Assembly (NCBI GenBank): GCA_030612485.1
Contig: JAUWNS010000012.1
Span: forward strand, 1 to 23,810
Direction of reading: 5' to 3'
Length of the DNA stretch: 23,810 nucleotides
Source: Candidatus Bipolaricaulota bacterium
GTDB lineage: Bacteria; Bipolaricaulota; Bipolaricaulia; UBA7950; UBA9294
Shown here: piece by piece, positions 16,227 to 23,656 of the stretch
How the letters are laid out: the number at the start of each line of letters is the position of its first letter
Position numbering within the stretch: the first letter of the stretch is position 1
The notes under the pieces: generated by a model
Told to the model about the DNA's origin: nothing
What the model saw: the letters and a program-made list of their open reading frames with translations, nothing else
The model's database searches: none
Program-made: the position numbers and the translations under genes

Positions 16227-17219
16227 GTGGAATTGAGACCGCTCGAGTGGCCGCGCGATTTGACGCCTTTGGGGGCGATGATCTACGACACGTTCCAGTA
16301 TCCGGAGAACCCGGAATGGAGCGTTCAGACCGACGAGAAGGAAGAGATCTCTCACATGCTTAAAAGCTTTCGCCGGATCTGGCCCCTTATGCGGGTTGCG
16401 CAGATTCTCGCTCCATCGCTGCGTGACATGTTCCGAGGCTATGTGGCTATCGAAGACGGCAGGATGATTGGCGTGACGATAGTCGAGCGCCATGGGACGA
16501 CGAACGCATGGGGTGTGGGAACGGGCGGTGTTCTGCCCGGATACAGGCGGCGAGGAATCGCACGCGCCGCGATCGAGAAGTCGCTTGAGCTGATGAGAGA
16601 GCACAGGGCAGAGAAGACCTGGCTTGGCGTGATTAACGGGAACACACCCGCGCAGCGCCTCTACGAGAGCCTTGGGTTTGAGGTGTATGATGCTACCGCA
16701 GAGTACTCGCTGAGCGATCCCGCGTTGCCGTCGCTATCTCCTCTGCTTCCAGGATTCAGCGTCTCTCGTTTCCCTCGCTCCGACTGGAGAACCCGGCTCG
16801 CCCTCGAGAAGCGGATTGTGCCCGAGGAAGCCCGCCAGTTTGAACCGATCGAGAAGGGGCGGTTCCGGCACCCGCTGGTGCTTCGCCTCCTTGTCCCAAT
16901 TATCAACCTTGTTCAAAGGACGAAGGAAGAAGAATTTGTTGTCCGTCAAGAAAGTGATGGTCTAGTGATCGCCCGCTGCAAGTACTCCGCATCGACCAGG
17001 GGGAAGGGCGTCAATGGGATCTCCGTCCGCCTCGACCCTAAACACCCTCAACTTGCAGAGCATCTCGTTGGGCTGATGCTACACAAGGTTGTATCGCGAA
17101 GCCCAAAGCTGCGAGTCGAGATTGGCATTCCCGGGTGGATGCTAGCAGTCGCCGAGGCGGCTGAGTCACTCGGGTTCGAGAAGCGGGTGGAGTACCTGAA
17201 GATGGGGCTCGTGTTGTAA
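16227..17219 (+). CDS. GNAT-family N-acetyltransferase
   Basis: 330 residues. The acetyl-CoA-binding motif lies at about 102-120 (VLPGYRRRGIARAAIEKSL), followed by GNTPAQRLYESLGF near 138-151, the usual GNAT helix and strand. About 70 residues precede the domain and about 170 follow; the C-terminal part is a second alpha/beta region I do not recognise. GTG 16227 has GAGGAGGT 6 bases upstream. It stands alone between two toxin-antitoxin modules. GNAT toxins (TacT, AtaT) are much shorter and paired with an antitoxin, so I do not call this a toxin. Confidence 0.85.
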   Translation: MELRPLEWPRDLTPLGAMIYDTFQYPENPEWSVQTDEKEEISHMLKSFRRIWPLMRVAQILAPSLRDMFRGYVAIEDGRMIGVTIVERHGTTNAWGVGTGGVLPGYRRRGIARAAIEKSLELMREHRAEKTWLGVINGNTPAQRLYESLGFEVYDATAEYSLSDPALPSLSPLLPGFSVSRFPRSDWRTRLALEKRIVPEEARQFEPIEKGRFRHPLVLRLLVPIINLVQRTKEEEFVVRQESDGLVIARCKYSASTRGKGVNGISVRLDPKHPQLAEHLVGLMLHKVVSRSPKLRVEIGIPGWMLAVAEAAESLGFEKRVEYLKMGLVL

Positions 17220-17383
17220 TCTGCATCTGCCATTGACCGATCCGATGGTCTTTGCCAATCCCCATAGGTGTGTTATGACTGTGCCTTGTGAGTCGGGACC
17301 AAGATTCAGTGATCTCCTGGGCGATACTGGATTCTCGAAGACGTGGGTCAATCTAGCGTGTGCGGAAGGAGCTTAGATCCATC

Positions 17384-17412
17384 TTGTTGGCCGCATCATA
17401 TAGCTGTATAAT
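17384..17412 (+). promoter_or_regulatory. promoter of the vapBC module
   Basis: TTGTTG, 17 bases, then a consensus TATAAT -10. CATAT (17397-17401) and ATATG (17411-17415) form a short dyad around the -10, a likely VapB(C) operator half-site pair. Confidence 0.6.
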
Positions 17413-17448
17413 ATGGCTGTAAAAAGAGGCTGTGTGGAGGCGAAAAAA

Positions 17449-17679
17449 ATGTCACCGAAGATCAGAGCGCAGGTGAATCTCTCCGAGGAAGTGGTTCTGC
17501 AGATCGACGCTGTCGTAGGACCTCGCAAGCGAAGTGAATTCCTGGAGAGAGCAGCGGTAGCTCAGTTGCGCAGAGAGGCTCTCGATCGCTGGATGAAACT
17601 GGGGGAGAAGTTTAAAGGGTTGACCCTGGATGACGTCTACTACCCTTCACGCAAGGACCTGGAGGAGCGCGGTGGATAG
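17449..17679 (+). CDS. vapB: VapB-like ribbon-helix-helix antitoxin
   Basis: A 76-residue protein with an N-terminal RHH segment (KIRAQVNLSEEVVLQIDAVV, then RKRSEFLERAA) and a C-terminal stretch LTLDDVYYPSRKDLEERGG that would bind the toxin. The ATG at 17449 follows GGAGG by 8 bases; an upstream in-frame ATG at 17413 would overlap the -10 region and is rejected. It overlaps vapC by 8 bases. Confidence 0.85.
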   Translation: MSPKIRAQVNLSEEVVLQIDAVVGPRKRSEFLERAAVAQLRREALDRWMKLGEKFKGLTLDDVYYPSRKDLEERGG

Positions 17680-18106
17680 GCTAGTTATCGATGCTTCGGT
17701 TGTGATTGCGAGCTTGCTGCCGGATGAGCCGTACAGGGGCGCTTCATTGCGCATTTTGAAGGAGTTTCTCTCCGGTAACTTGGAACTGTTTGCCGTCCCG
17801 TTGCTGCGATTTGAGGTCACAAATGCACTCTGGAAGGCCATCTCCAGAGGCAGAACGAAGTTGAGCGATGCGCAAGCAGCGCTCCGCGAATTTGAAGCGT
17901 TTAACCTGCCTGAGCGCGAAGTTGCAACTCAGGAGATCCTAAGAACAGCCCATACCTATAACCGCTCAGCCTACGATGCCGCTTATTTAACCCTTGCGGA
18001 AAGCGAGCAGATCCCGCTTGTAACAGCCGATAAGCACCTCTATAACGCAATGAAGGACAGATCCCGCTTGGTTCTCTGGGTGGAAGATTTTGAGCAACCT
18101 TCATGA
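17672..18106 (+). CDS. vapC: VapC-like PIN-domain ribonuclease toxin
   Basis: A 144-residue PIN protein with the four acidic metal ligands Asp7 (VIDASV), Glu48 (RFEVTNAL), Asp102 (SAYDAAYL) and Asp120 (VTADKH). The family cleaves tRNA or rRNA when released from VapB. GTG 17672 follows GGAGGAGCG and overlaps the antitoxin stop. It is intact, so the pair looks functional. Confidence 0.92.
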   Translation: MDRLVIDASVVIASLLPDEPYRGASLRILKEFLSGNLELFAVPLLRFEVTNALWKAISRGRTKLSDAQAALREFEAFNLPEREVATQEILRTAHTYNRSAYDAAYLTLAESEQIPLVTADKHLYNAMKDRSRLVLWVEDFEQPS

Positions 18107-18200
18107 CATGTAGTAGGGTAACTAATGGTATCGGGGCCTGATCTTTCCTTTTGGTGTTTTGATTCAGCTGACGGATCGGTTTGTAGGAACCAAGAGAACC

Positions 18201-18608
18201 TTAGCCAGGGGTTGCATCATCGAGCCCTTGCGCCTGCAGAAACGAGAAAATGCGCTTTAGGAAATGTTGTGCTTGCTCCACCCGCTGTTCTGCAACCTCT
18301 TGGGAGAAGGTTAGCTCTACGTCGTAGTCGGCGGAAGCTCTTTCGTCCTGTTGATGGGCGAGGATCAACGCCCATTCCTTCTCGAGAAGCCCCTGCTGGA
18401 CCAGCTCTTTCCCAAAGAGGCGTCTCACAGCAGTATGGCTCTCTGTTACGATATCTCGTGCAAGCAACGCAGCCTTGGCCGCATGAAGAACGGCATAATA
18501 GGCTCGCGAGACGGCATCTTCGTAGAAACCTGCTTCGAGCAAGAGATCCGCTGCTCCCTGGGCCTTCACAGCTCGTCGCCATTCGGCTCGAATTTGGATT
18601 TCCCTCAC
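18201..18608 (-). CDS. HEPN-domain protein of an MNT/HEPN toxin-antitoxin module
   Basis: A 135-residue HEPN (PF05168-type) helical protein with the hallmark SRAYYAVLHAAKAALL (Arg35 to His42, R-x6-H) and an ESHTAVRRLFGKELV helix. HEPN partners of MNT genes are RNases that the nucleotidyltransferase inactivates, classically by AMPylation of a Tyr. The HxY-type motif of the best-studied members is not seen, so activity is uncertain. GTG 18608 overlaps the MNT stop as GTGA. Confidence 0.85.
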   Translation of the reverse strand: MREIQIRAEWRRAVKAQGAADLLLEAGFYEDAVSRAYYAVLHAAKAALLARDIVTESHTAVRRLFGKELVQQGLLEKEWALILAHQQDERASADYDVELTFSQEVAEQRVEQAQHFLKRIFSFLQAQGLDDATPG

Positions 18609-18934
18609 GAGATTACCACACCCTCCCGCTCCACCGCCTCTAAGAAGGGTGAGCGGTGCTCTCTGCGTTGTTCAATCTCTTGGACGGTGTAGACTGCAAT
18701 AGAAGGCACCACATCCTTCCCCAGCGCTAACTCATATCCAAGCAAACGGATACGGGATTTGAGATCTTCTTCCCCTTTGATGATAACGAGCACATCCAGG
18801 TCGGAATCGGGAGTGGCATCTTCACGTGCTTTTGAACCGAAGACTGTCACCCGCTTGATCAGTCCAGGGAAGCCATGGCGGATGGCCTCGATGAAATCGT
18901 CCAGCCAAACTCTCTCTTCTGGTAACAGCTTCAC
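18605..18934 (-). CDS. MNT-type minimal nucleotidyltransferase (antitoxin of HEPN)
   Basis: A 109-residue nucleotidyltransferase with GS-x10-DxD: VFGSKAREDA then Ser44-Asp45-Leu-Asp47, plus a third acidic residue in the downstream strand. The family transfers AMP to the partner HEPN protein. GTG 18934 is preceded by AAGGAGGT with 8 bases spacing. It is first in a two-gene minus-strand operon, convergent with vapC. Confidence 0.88.
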   Translation of the reverse strand: MKLLPEERVWLDDFIEAIRHGFPGLIKRVTVFGSKAREDATPDSDLDVLVIIKGEEDLKSRIRLLGYELALGKDVVPSIAVYTVQEIEQRREHRSPFLEAVEREGVVIS

Positions 18935-19047
18935 TACTAACGACCTCCTTGAACAGCGGCAGCTTCGCTACCCGATAACGATAGTAGCACAAACCTCCCC
19001 TCGATAGCACATTGCCCGATTACTTGGGCCGGAGAGGGATAAGAATC

Positions 19048-19289
19048 GTCAAGTGGTTCTCGCGCATCTTCTTCCGCAACGCGATCAACAACGGTCTTCC
19101 TGTGATCGAGCTTCAAGAGGGGATCGACACGATGGAGAAGGACGATACCCTCTCGATCGATTTTGAGAATGTGTAGTGGCTCACGAAGGTAATGAGCATC
19201 ACTTTCCCGCCCTTCCCGTGGAAGTCTTCGCCATCCTCCAAGACGGAGGGTTGATTCCGCATGTACGGAAGGCGTTGGGGAAGGGATGA
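19048..19289 (+). pseudogene. 5'-truncated, frameshifted leuD copy (leading part of repeat unit C)
   Basis: It encodes FSRIFFRNAINNGLPVIEL and EGIDTMEKDDTLSIDFEN, matching the resident leuD from about residue 85, then a TAG and a 1-base deletion, then the tail GNEHHFPAL ... RKALG to the stop at 19287-19289. Start and catalytic GSSRE region are missing. It is the longest leuD fragment of the repeat series and shows that the repeat tails come from a leuD-type gene. Confidence 0.9.
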
Positions 19290-19303
19290 TTGCCTTTCTA
19301 CCC

Positions 19304-19332
19304 TTGACAATCTCTACTTGCGGTGCTAGCCT
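19304..19332 (+). promoter_or_regulatory. conserved promoter of hicB-like copy C
   Basis: TTGACA, 17 bases, TAGCCT, matching copies A and B. Confidence 0.5.
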
Positions 19333-19353
19333 CAAACAAGGGAGCGATCGTCG

Positions 19354-19521
19354 ATGCTGCCCAGGTCTGTGATGAGTGTGCCCACATATATGCTGACAGC
19401 AACGATCTGGAAAGAGCCGGAAGGGTATGTTGCCAGGTGTTCCGAACTCGGAGTAGCAAGCGCAGGAGATTACCTCCCTGAGGACTCGCAAAACCTGAGG
19501 GAGGCGGCCACCTCTTTCTAG
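19354..19521 (+). pseudogene. truncated hicB-like gene, copy C
   Basis: It begins MLPRSVMSVPTYMLTATIW and keeps VARCSELGVASAGD, then diverges through compensating small indels and stops at TAG (19519-19521) after 55 codons, 21 residues earlier than A and B. AAGGGAG lies before the ATG. Homology to the A and B 3' flank is lost after the stop. Confidence 0.8.
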
Positions 19522-19591
19522 GGAATACCTGGTCTTTGGAATGGTAGTTGGCTTGGAGGATGTCTCTATTGGCAGCGAGCGCTTTGCTTAT

Positions 19592-19650
19592 CGAGGTCCA
19601 AACCATCTGACAGAGAAGATGGCGGCCTCGTTCTACGCGTACGGAAGGCG
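19592..19650 (+). repeat. faint fourth leuD-tail trace (copy D)
   Basis: The stretch 19615-19650 matches the resident leuD 3' end at 28 of 36 positions (GAAGAtGGCGGCCT ... CGGAAGGCG), with a weaker match in the 25 bases before it. It is followed by unrelated sequence and no hicB. Confidence 0.5.
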
Positions 19651-19728
19651 ATACGGCGCCGTATGGGATAGCAGGGGGTAAGGTTGGTTGTTTGGAGCGG
19701 CGTTGATGAGGAAGTACAATAGGGAACA

Positions 19729-20412
19729 ATGTGGAAATGGAAGCGAGCGAAAGGGACGATGTCTGGCATGTCACAATCCGTTCCTATTGAACTAGCTCGG
19801 AAGCATTCTCGAATCTTGCTTATTGATGATGACCCCGAGGCCCTGCCGTTATCCCTTCTCAAAGACGAAGGCTATAATATCACTCAGTGGGAAGAACTTG
19901 ATGCTGGCAAGATAAGACGTGTGGAAAAAGGAGAGTTTGACGTAGTTATCTTGGACATAGTCGGAGTAGCGCCAAAGAATGTCTCCGCAACTGATGGCTT
20001 TGGTGTTCTTGAACACATCAAGAGGGTGAATCCGGAACAAGTCATAATCGCCTTCTCTGGTGAGACGTTCGATATCAAGCAAGCTGGCTTTTTTGAACAA
20101 GCAGACGATAGGCTGCTGAAGCCTGTAGATCTCGTAACTGTTGCTCGGATGCTTGACGATGTTCTTCAACAGTACTACAATCTCGACCATTATTGGAAGG
20201 CTATATATGCAATCCTTCATGATCAGGGAGTTCCTCAGTCGAAGATAGAGATGTTGGAGAGAAGGCTCACACGGGCACTTGTATCCAGACAGCATCCCGA
20301 TCCGACAACGATTCTTTCAAGTGTCCTGAACAATGCGGAAACTGCCGCTCGTATTGCTCTTCTTATCGGACGCGCAGTTGAGATTTACATGAAGACATCT
20401 CCCCAACCATGA
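19729..20412 (+). CDS. response-regulator receiver protein with helical C-terminal domain
   Basis: 227 residues. The receiver domain (about 27-145) has the acidic triad Asp33-35 (LLIDDDPE), phospho-acceptor Asp76 (VVILDIVGV), Ser110 (IIAFSGE) and Lys131-Pro132 (RLLKPVD). The remaining ~80 residues are helical, with no recognisable DNA-binding, cyclase or HD output domain. The start is uncertain: ATG 19729 has AGGGA close by, while 19759 has AAAGGGA. The stop overlaps the histidine kinase ATG by 4 bases (ATGA). Receiver-first order and tight coupling point to a dedicated pair. Confidence 0.82.
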   Translation: MWKWKRAKGTMSGMSQSVPIELARKHSRILLIDDDPEALPLSLLKDEGYNITQWEELDAGKIRRVEKGEFDVVILDIVGVAPKNVSATDGFGVLEHIKRVNPEQVIIAFSGETFDIKQAGFFEQADDRLLKPVDLVTVARMLDDVLQQYYNLDHYWKAIYAILHDQGVPQSKIEMLERRLTRALVSRQHPDPTTILSSVLNNAETAARIALLIGRAVEIYMKTSPQP

Positions 20413-21506
20413 AATCCTGGCTACACCAATGCTGTCCCTTCCCCCACATAGGCAAAACTGGTGAAGTAAGTCAGGGGTTAGTCATTGAGTTGCCAGCGTT
20501 TTGCGTGAAGAAGTGTCGCGGTAAGGAATGCTCGTCGCCTTCCGAACTTGATTTTGAGATGCTGGGAAGTATCAAACATGCTATCTGCCCTCACGGATTT
20601 TCAGTATACGTTGGGGCGGGAGAATTCACTAAGGATGTTATCTTGTGTGGGTTAATTGATCGAGACGAGAATCATAGCTGTTCTCCTCAGAACAAGAAAC
20701 GCTACCGAAAAAACAAAACCTGTACAAAAGAGATAACAGCGTGGTTTGAAGCAATTGAACGGGCGCAGTCTGAGATATGCGGAGAGGAGGATGCACAGGT
20801 CGCGGAAGCCCTTCTAATTTTCCATGATGTCCGTTCTGCGGTATCTGCAGTGAATAATAACATAACAAAGTGCATTAAGAAGAAAGCGAGTTCTCTCTCT
20901 AGAGAGAACCTTGATCAGTTGTCAGACAAGAACTTGCTTACAGCCTACCGCTCATCACGGCTTCTAGTATCGCAACTTAACCTTAGTGATATCATTGTGA
21001 ATCCCAAGAGCGCGGCATACAGCAAGCGTCGTATGGTTCACGTGTACGAGATGTTTGACTTGTATAGGTGGATCTTTCAGGAGAAGGCTCGGCACAGAGG
21101 GCTGAAGATCCGACTTGAAGGCTCCTCATACAACTCTCCCAGCTTGTACGACTCATTTGTGCTTATCCCTCATGCTTTGATCGACAATGCGATAAAATAC
21201 AGCCTAGAAGACCAAGAAGTAGTGTTGACAGTACGTGATATTGGCAGAAGTGGAGTCTGTGTGTCAATCCGGTCTTTTGGACCAATCGTTCCAGAGTCTG
21301 AAAGGAGCCGTATTTTCTCGCGCCGCTTCAGGGGAAGGAACGCTGAGGGATTTCACCGAAGTGGTACAGGCATGGGACTATGGGTTACTCAGAAAGTTGC
21401 AGGAGCCCACGGATTTACGATTCAGTATGATTCTGCTCATAAAACAACATTGAATGGTCTGCCGTCCGGGGATAATGTTTTCGATTTTGAGGTTCATAGC
21501 ATATAA
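20409..21506 (+). CDS. soluble histidine kinase with cysteine-rich N-terminal region
   Basis: 365 residues with no membrane segment. The N-terminal ~125 residues carry ten cysteines (C8, C9, C32, C36, C41, C60, C80, C91, C105, C124), including CVKKCRGKEC and CPHGF, suggesting a metal- or redox-binding sensor; a PocR-like fold is possible but unproven. A likely phospho-acceptor is His139 in LIFHDVRSAV. The ATPase domain has the N box LIDNAIKYS (257-265) and G2 box GTGMGLWV (319-326). The G1 DxGxG motif is replaced by SFGPIVPE, so nucleotide binding may be altered. Translated after the receiver gene with a 4-base overlap. Confidence 0.82.
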   Translation: MKSWLHQCCPFPHIGKTGEVSQGLVIELPAFCVKKCRGKECSSPSELDFEMLGSIKHAICPHGFSVYVGAGEFTKDVILCGLIDRDENHSCSPQNKKRYRKNKTCTKEITAWFEAIERAQSEICGEEDAQVAEALLIFHDVRSAVSAVNNNITKCIKKKASSLSRENLDQLSDKNLLTAYRSSRLLVSQLNLSDIIVNPKSAAYSKRRMVHVYEMFDLYRWIFQEKARHRGLKIRLEGSSYNSPSLYDSFVLIPHALIDNAIKYSLEDQEVVLTVRDIGRSGVCVSIRSFGPIVPESERSRIFSRRFRGRNAEGFHRSGTGMGLWVTQKVAGAHGFTIQYDSAHKTTLNGLPSGDNVFDFEVHSI

Positions 21507-21712
21507 GGGCACTGCGATCTCGTATCAAGCTTCTAAGTACCAAGAAAGCTTTGTCTCTGCGAGCCCCTTCCGTATAGGAAACAAGGGGATTCGTTGTTGG
21601 GGGTCGGGGCAGTATCCTCGGTTAGGGGCACCGCGTTTTCCCGGGGTAGAATGTCTCGGGGTCTAAACTTGTCTCTTGTCCAATCTGGGAAATCTGTTGG
21701 TGGCTCCTGATA
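21507..21712. other. intergenic with a weak hairpin
   Basis: No gene. CCCCTT/AAGGGG around 21564-21587 could form a 6-bp stem after the kinase gene. It is convergent with the AbiEii-like pseudogene. Confidence 0.35.
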
Positions 21713-22255
21713 TCAGATAGAACCGAGTCCAACACCGGATGCGAAAGCTCGAAGGAGTGAATCAAGTTCGTTACGATCGACAGTCCCGCTACTCGGCTGT
21801 GTGTTGTGCGTAAACGCTATAAGCGCTTCTTCTATTGCCATTAGTGTTTTGGCGAGCATTATGGATGCCAGATCCCTCCCCAGAAGATATGCACCGGCTG
21901 TCTCAAAGGTAAGACCCGCAGTGTAGATTACATCGTCGAATCGACGAGCACCTTGCTCTTCGTATTGCTTCATACACGCTACGACATCCTGCAAATCTGG
22001 GCCGTGACGCCTCGTGGCAGCAAGAATCTTCAAGGCTACCAGGATCGGAAGCGGCGCGACGGATACCACGCAGTCGCCCACTGGCTTTTCTTTGGCATGC
22101 GTCAGCGCCTCTGAAAATCCCAAGGCGGTAAGGCGTTCACCATCTGGGAACTCAATGGAGCCTGTTTCTAGTGCCCTCTTCGTAATGGGGAGAACGTCAA
22201 CCTGCGTTCCTTGTGGCGTGTAGAACCTGTGAGGACTCTTGCCGTGCCTGACCCC
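21713..22255 (-). pseudogene. 5'-truncated AbiEii-like nucleotidyltransferase, second copy
   Basis: An open frame equivalent to the C-terminal two thirds of the gene at 11462-12218, from RHGKSPHRFYTPQG on. It runs without stops to TGA at 21713. The catalytic GxxA...DLD part is absent: homology ends about 22253, 2 bases from the region after the permease stop (22264). A TTG at 22123 could start a 136-residue remnant, but the protein would lack the active site. It lies in direct orientation with the broken copy 10 kb away. Confidence 0.82.
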
Positions 22256-22263
22256 CCTGCTTT

Positions 22264-22911
22264 CTATACTCCTGGAATGTGAACCTTCTTCTCCCCGGCG
22301 TGGAGGAATCGATCGGCGATCGTGACCATCCCCAAGTAGACCAACCCCACAACCAGGAACACCTCAAAGAAGCGGAATGTCTCGTAGGCGATCAGCCGTC
22401 CTTGGCCGGTCAGATCGACCAGGGTGACAATGTAGGCGAGTGAAGAGTACTTAATGAGGTAGACGATCTCATTGGAGCATCCCGGAAGGGCCCTTCGCAG
22501 CATCTGAGGAAGGATGATCGATCGGATCGCCTGGATCTTACTCATACCTAAGGCGCGCGCTGCCTCCATCTGCCCGCCTTGAATGGAGAGGATCGCTCCG
22601 CGTAGGTATTCGGAGTGGTAAGCCCCGCTGCACAAGCTGAACGCAGTGATGGCGGAGGCGAACGGACTGAGGACAAGACCGCAGTGGGGGAGGCCGTAGT
22701 AGATGACGAACAGTTGCAAGAGGAGAGGGGTCCCGCGGAAGAGTAGCTGGTGCCCCCAGGCAAGAGGCGATAGCACAACCCCTCCGTAGACCCGCCCGAG
22801 GGCAACCGCGACCCCGATCACAAACCCGATCGGTATTGAGAAAACGATGAGCTGGAGTGTGATAGACATCCCCTGCAACAAGCGGGGGATTATCTCAATG
22901 AGAAAGCTCAT
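22264..22911 (-). CDS. polar amino-acid ABC transporter permease 2
   Basis: 215 residues, hydrophobic, with the HisM/GlnP-type EAA loop EAARALGMSKIQAIRSIILP that contacts the ATPase. ATG 22911 overlaps the upstream permease stop by 4 bases (ATGA). The same frame stays open much further upstream, but only as a shadow of permease 1. The two permeases would form the heterodimeric channel for the adjacent binding protein. The ATPase gene is not in the window. Confidence 0.88.
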   Translation of the reverse strand: MSFLIEIIPRLLQGMSITLQLIVFSIPIGFVIGVAVALGRVYGGVVLSPLAWGHQLLFRGTPLLLQLFVIYYGLPHCGLVLSPFASAITAFSLCSGAYHSEYLRGAILSIQGGQMEAARALGMSKIQAIRSIILPQMLRRALPGCSNEIVYLIKYSSLAYIVTLVDLTGQGRLIAYETFRFFEVFLVVGLVYLGMVTIADRFLHAGEKKVHIPGV

Positions 22912-23606
22912 CGCTCGCCCTCCTTTGCCCGACCGCCTAGGCCGGGAATGTAGGCAAGTCGCTCCACCACCCAGAAGCCGAAAATACCGATATAGGTGAG
23001 GAAGAGATAGATCGCAGCCACTGTCAGGTAGATCGACAGCGTGGCGCGTGTGTGCACGGCGATGAACTTCCCTCTGGTAAATAATTCCACCACACCGACT
23101 GCAAATGCCAACGCTGTATCTTTGAGAACAATGGAGTACTCGTTGGCAATCCCGGGAAGGGAAAAATAAAGCGCTTGGGGAAGGATCACGAACCAGATCG
23201 CTTGCAGCTTGGTCATTCCCAAAGAACGGGCCGCATCCATCTGATCCTCCCCCACCGCCAACAGACCACCGCGGTAGATCTGTGCTTGATATGCGACGCT
23301 GCGTAGCCCCAGTGCCAGCACAACGGCGATAAACGGAGAGATGGAGAATCCCTTGATGCTCCCCAACCCAAAATAGAACAAGAAGAGAAGAACAAGAGCG
23401 GGAAATCCTCGAAAGACCCGATCGTAGATACCAGCGACCAATTTGCCCCAGCGCGCGCCGTACACGTGGACAAACGCCAAGGGAATCCCACCAAGGACCC
23501 CAAGTCCGAGGCAGGCGCTGATCAGCGCCATTGTAATCCCTGCTCCTTGAAGGAGTGTGGGCAGGGAGCGCCCGATCAGGGTAAGGGTCTCTGAGAAGGT
23601 CATCAC
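22908..23606 (-). CDS. polar amino-acid ABC transporter permease 1
   Basis: About 232 residues with the N-terminal GAGITMALISACLGLGVLGG helix and the EAA-like loop DAARSLGMTKLQAIWFVILP. GTG 23606 or ATG 23603 are the possible starts; neither has a strong ribosome site. It lies about 50 bases after the binding-protein gene, from which a GC-rich hairpin separates it. Confidence 0.88.
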   Translation of the reverse strand: MMTFSETLTLIGRSLPTLLQGAGITMALISACLGLGVLGGIPLAFVHVYGARWGKLVAGIYDRVFRGFPALVLLFLFYFGLGSIKGFSISPFIAVVLALGLRSVAYQAQIYRGGLLAVGEDQMDAARSLGMTKLQAIWFVILPQALYFSLPGIANEYSIVLKDTALAFAVGVVELFTRGKFIAVHTRATLSIYLTVAAIYLFLTYIGIFGFWVVERLAYIPGLGGRAKEGER

Positions 23607-23618
23607 TCAACAAAGGGC

Positions 23619-23647
23619 GGGGGGAGAAAGAGAAAAGCCCTCCCCCC
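23619..23647. terminator. intergenic hairpin between binding protein and permease
   Basis: GGGGGGAG pairs with CTCCCCCC over a 13-base loop. No T-run follows on the minus strand, so it more likely stabilises the upstream mRNA end or attenuates than terminates fully. This arrangement often gives high binding-protein and lower permease levels. Confidence 0.5.
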
Positions 23648-23656
23648 TGGAGGCGG

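Noticed and set aside
16227..17219. GNAT protein as a TacT/AtaT-type toxin
   Set aside because: It is 330 residues with an extra C-terminal domain and has no adjacent RHH antitoxin in an operon; vapB lies 230 bases away with its own promoter and partner.
16072..17262. Short similar sequences flanking the GNAT gene (around CTTTGCCAAT)
   Set aside because: Only about 20 bases with gaps; too weak to call insertion-site duplications.
18125..18692. Plus-strand ORFs opposite the HEPN gene
   Set aside because: No family features, low-quality composition, and antisense to a clear HEPN gene.
9777..19650. CRISPR array or integrase-driven genomic island
   Set aside because: The repeats are gene-derived and several kilobases apart, not regularly spaced, and no cas, integrase or transposase gene is present.
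22264..23613. One long minus-strand ORF of 449 codons
   Set aside because: Only its last 215 codons are a permease. The first half is an out-of-frame shadow of the upstream permease, which has the proper EAA loop in its own frame.
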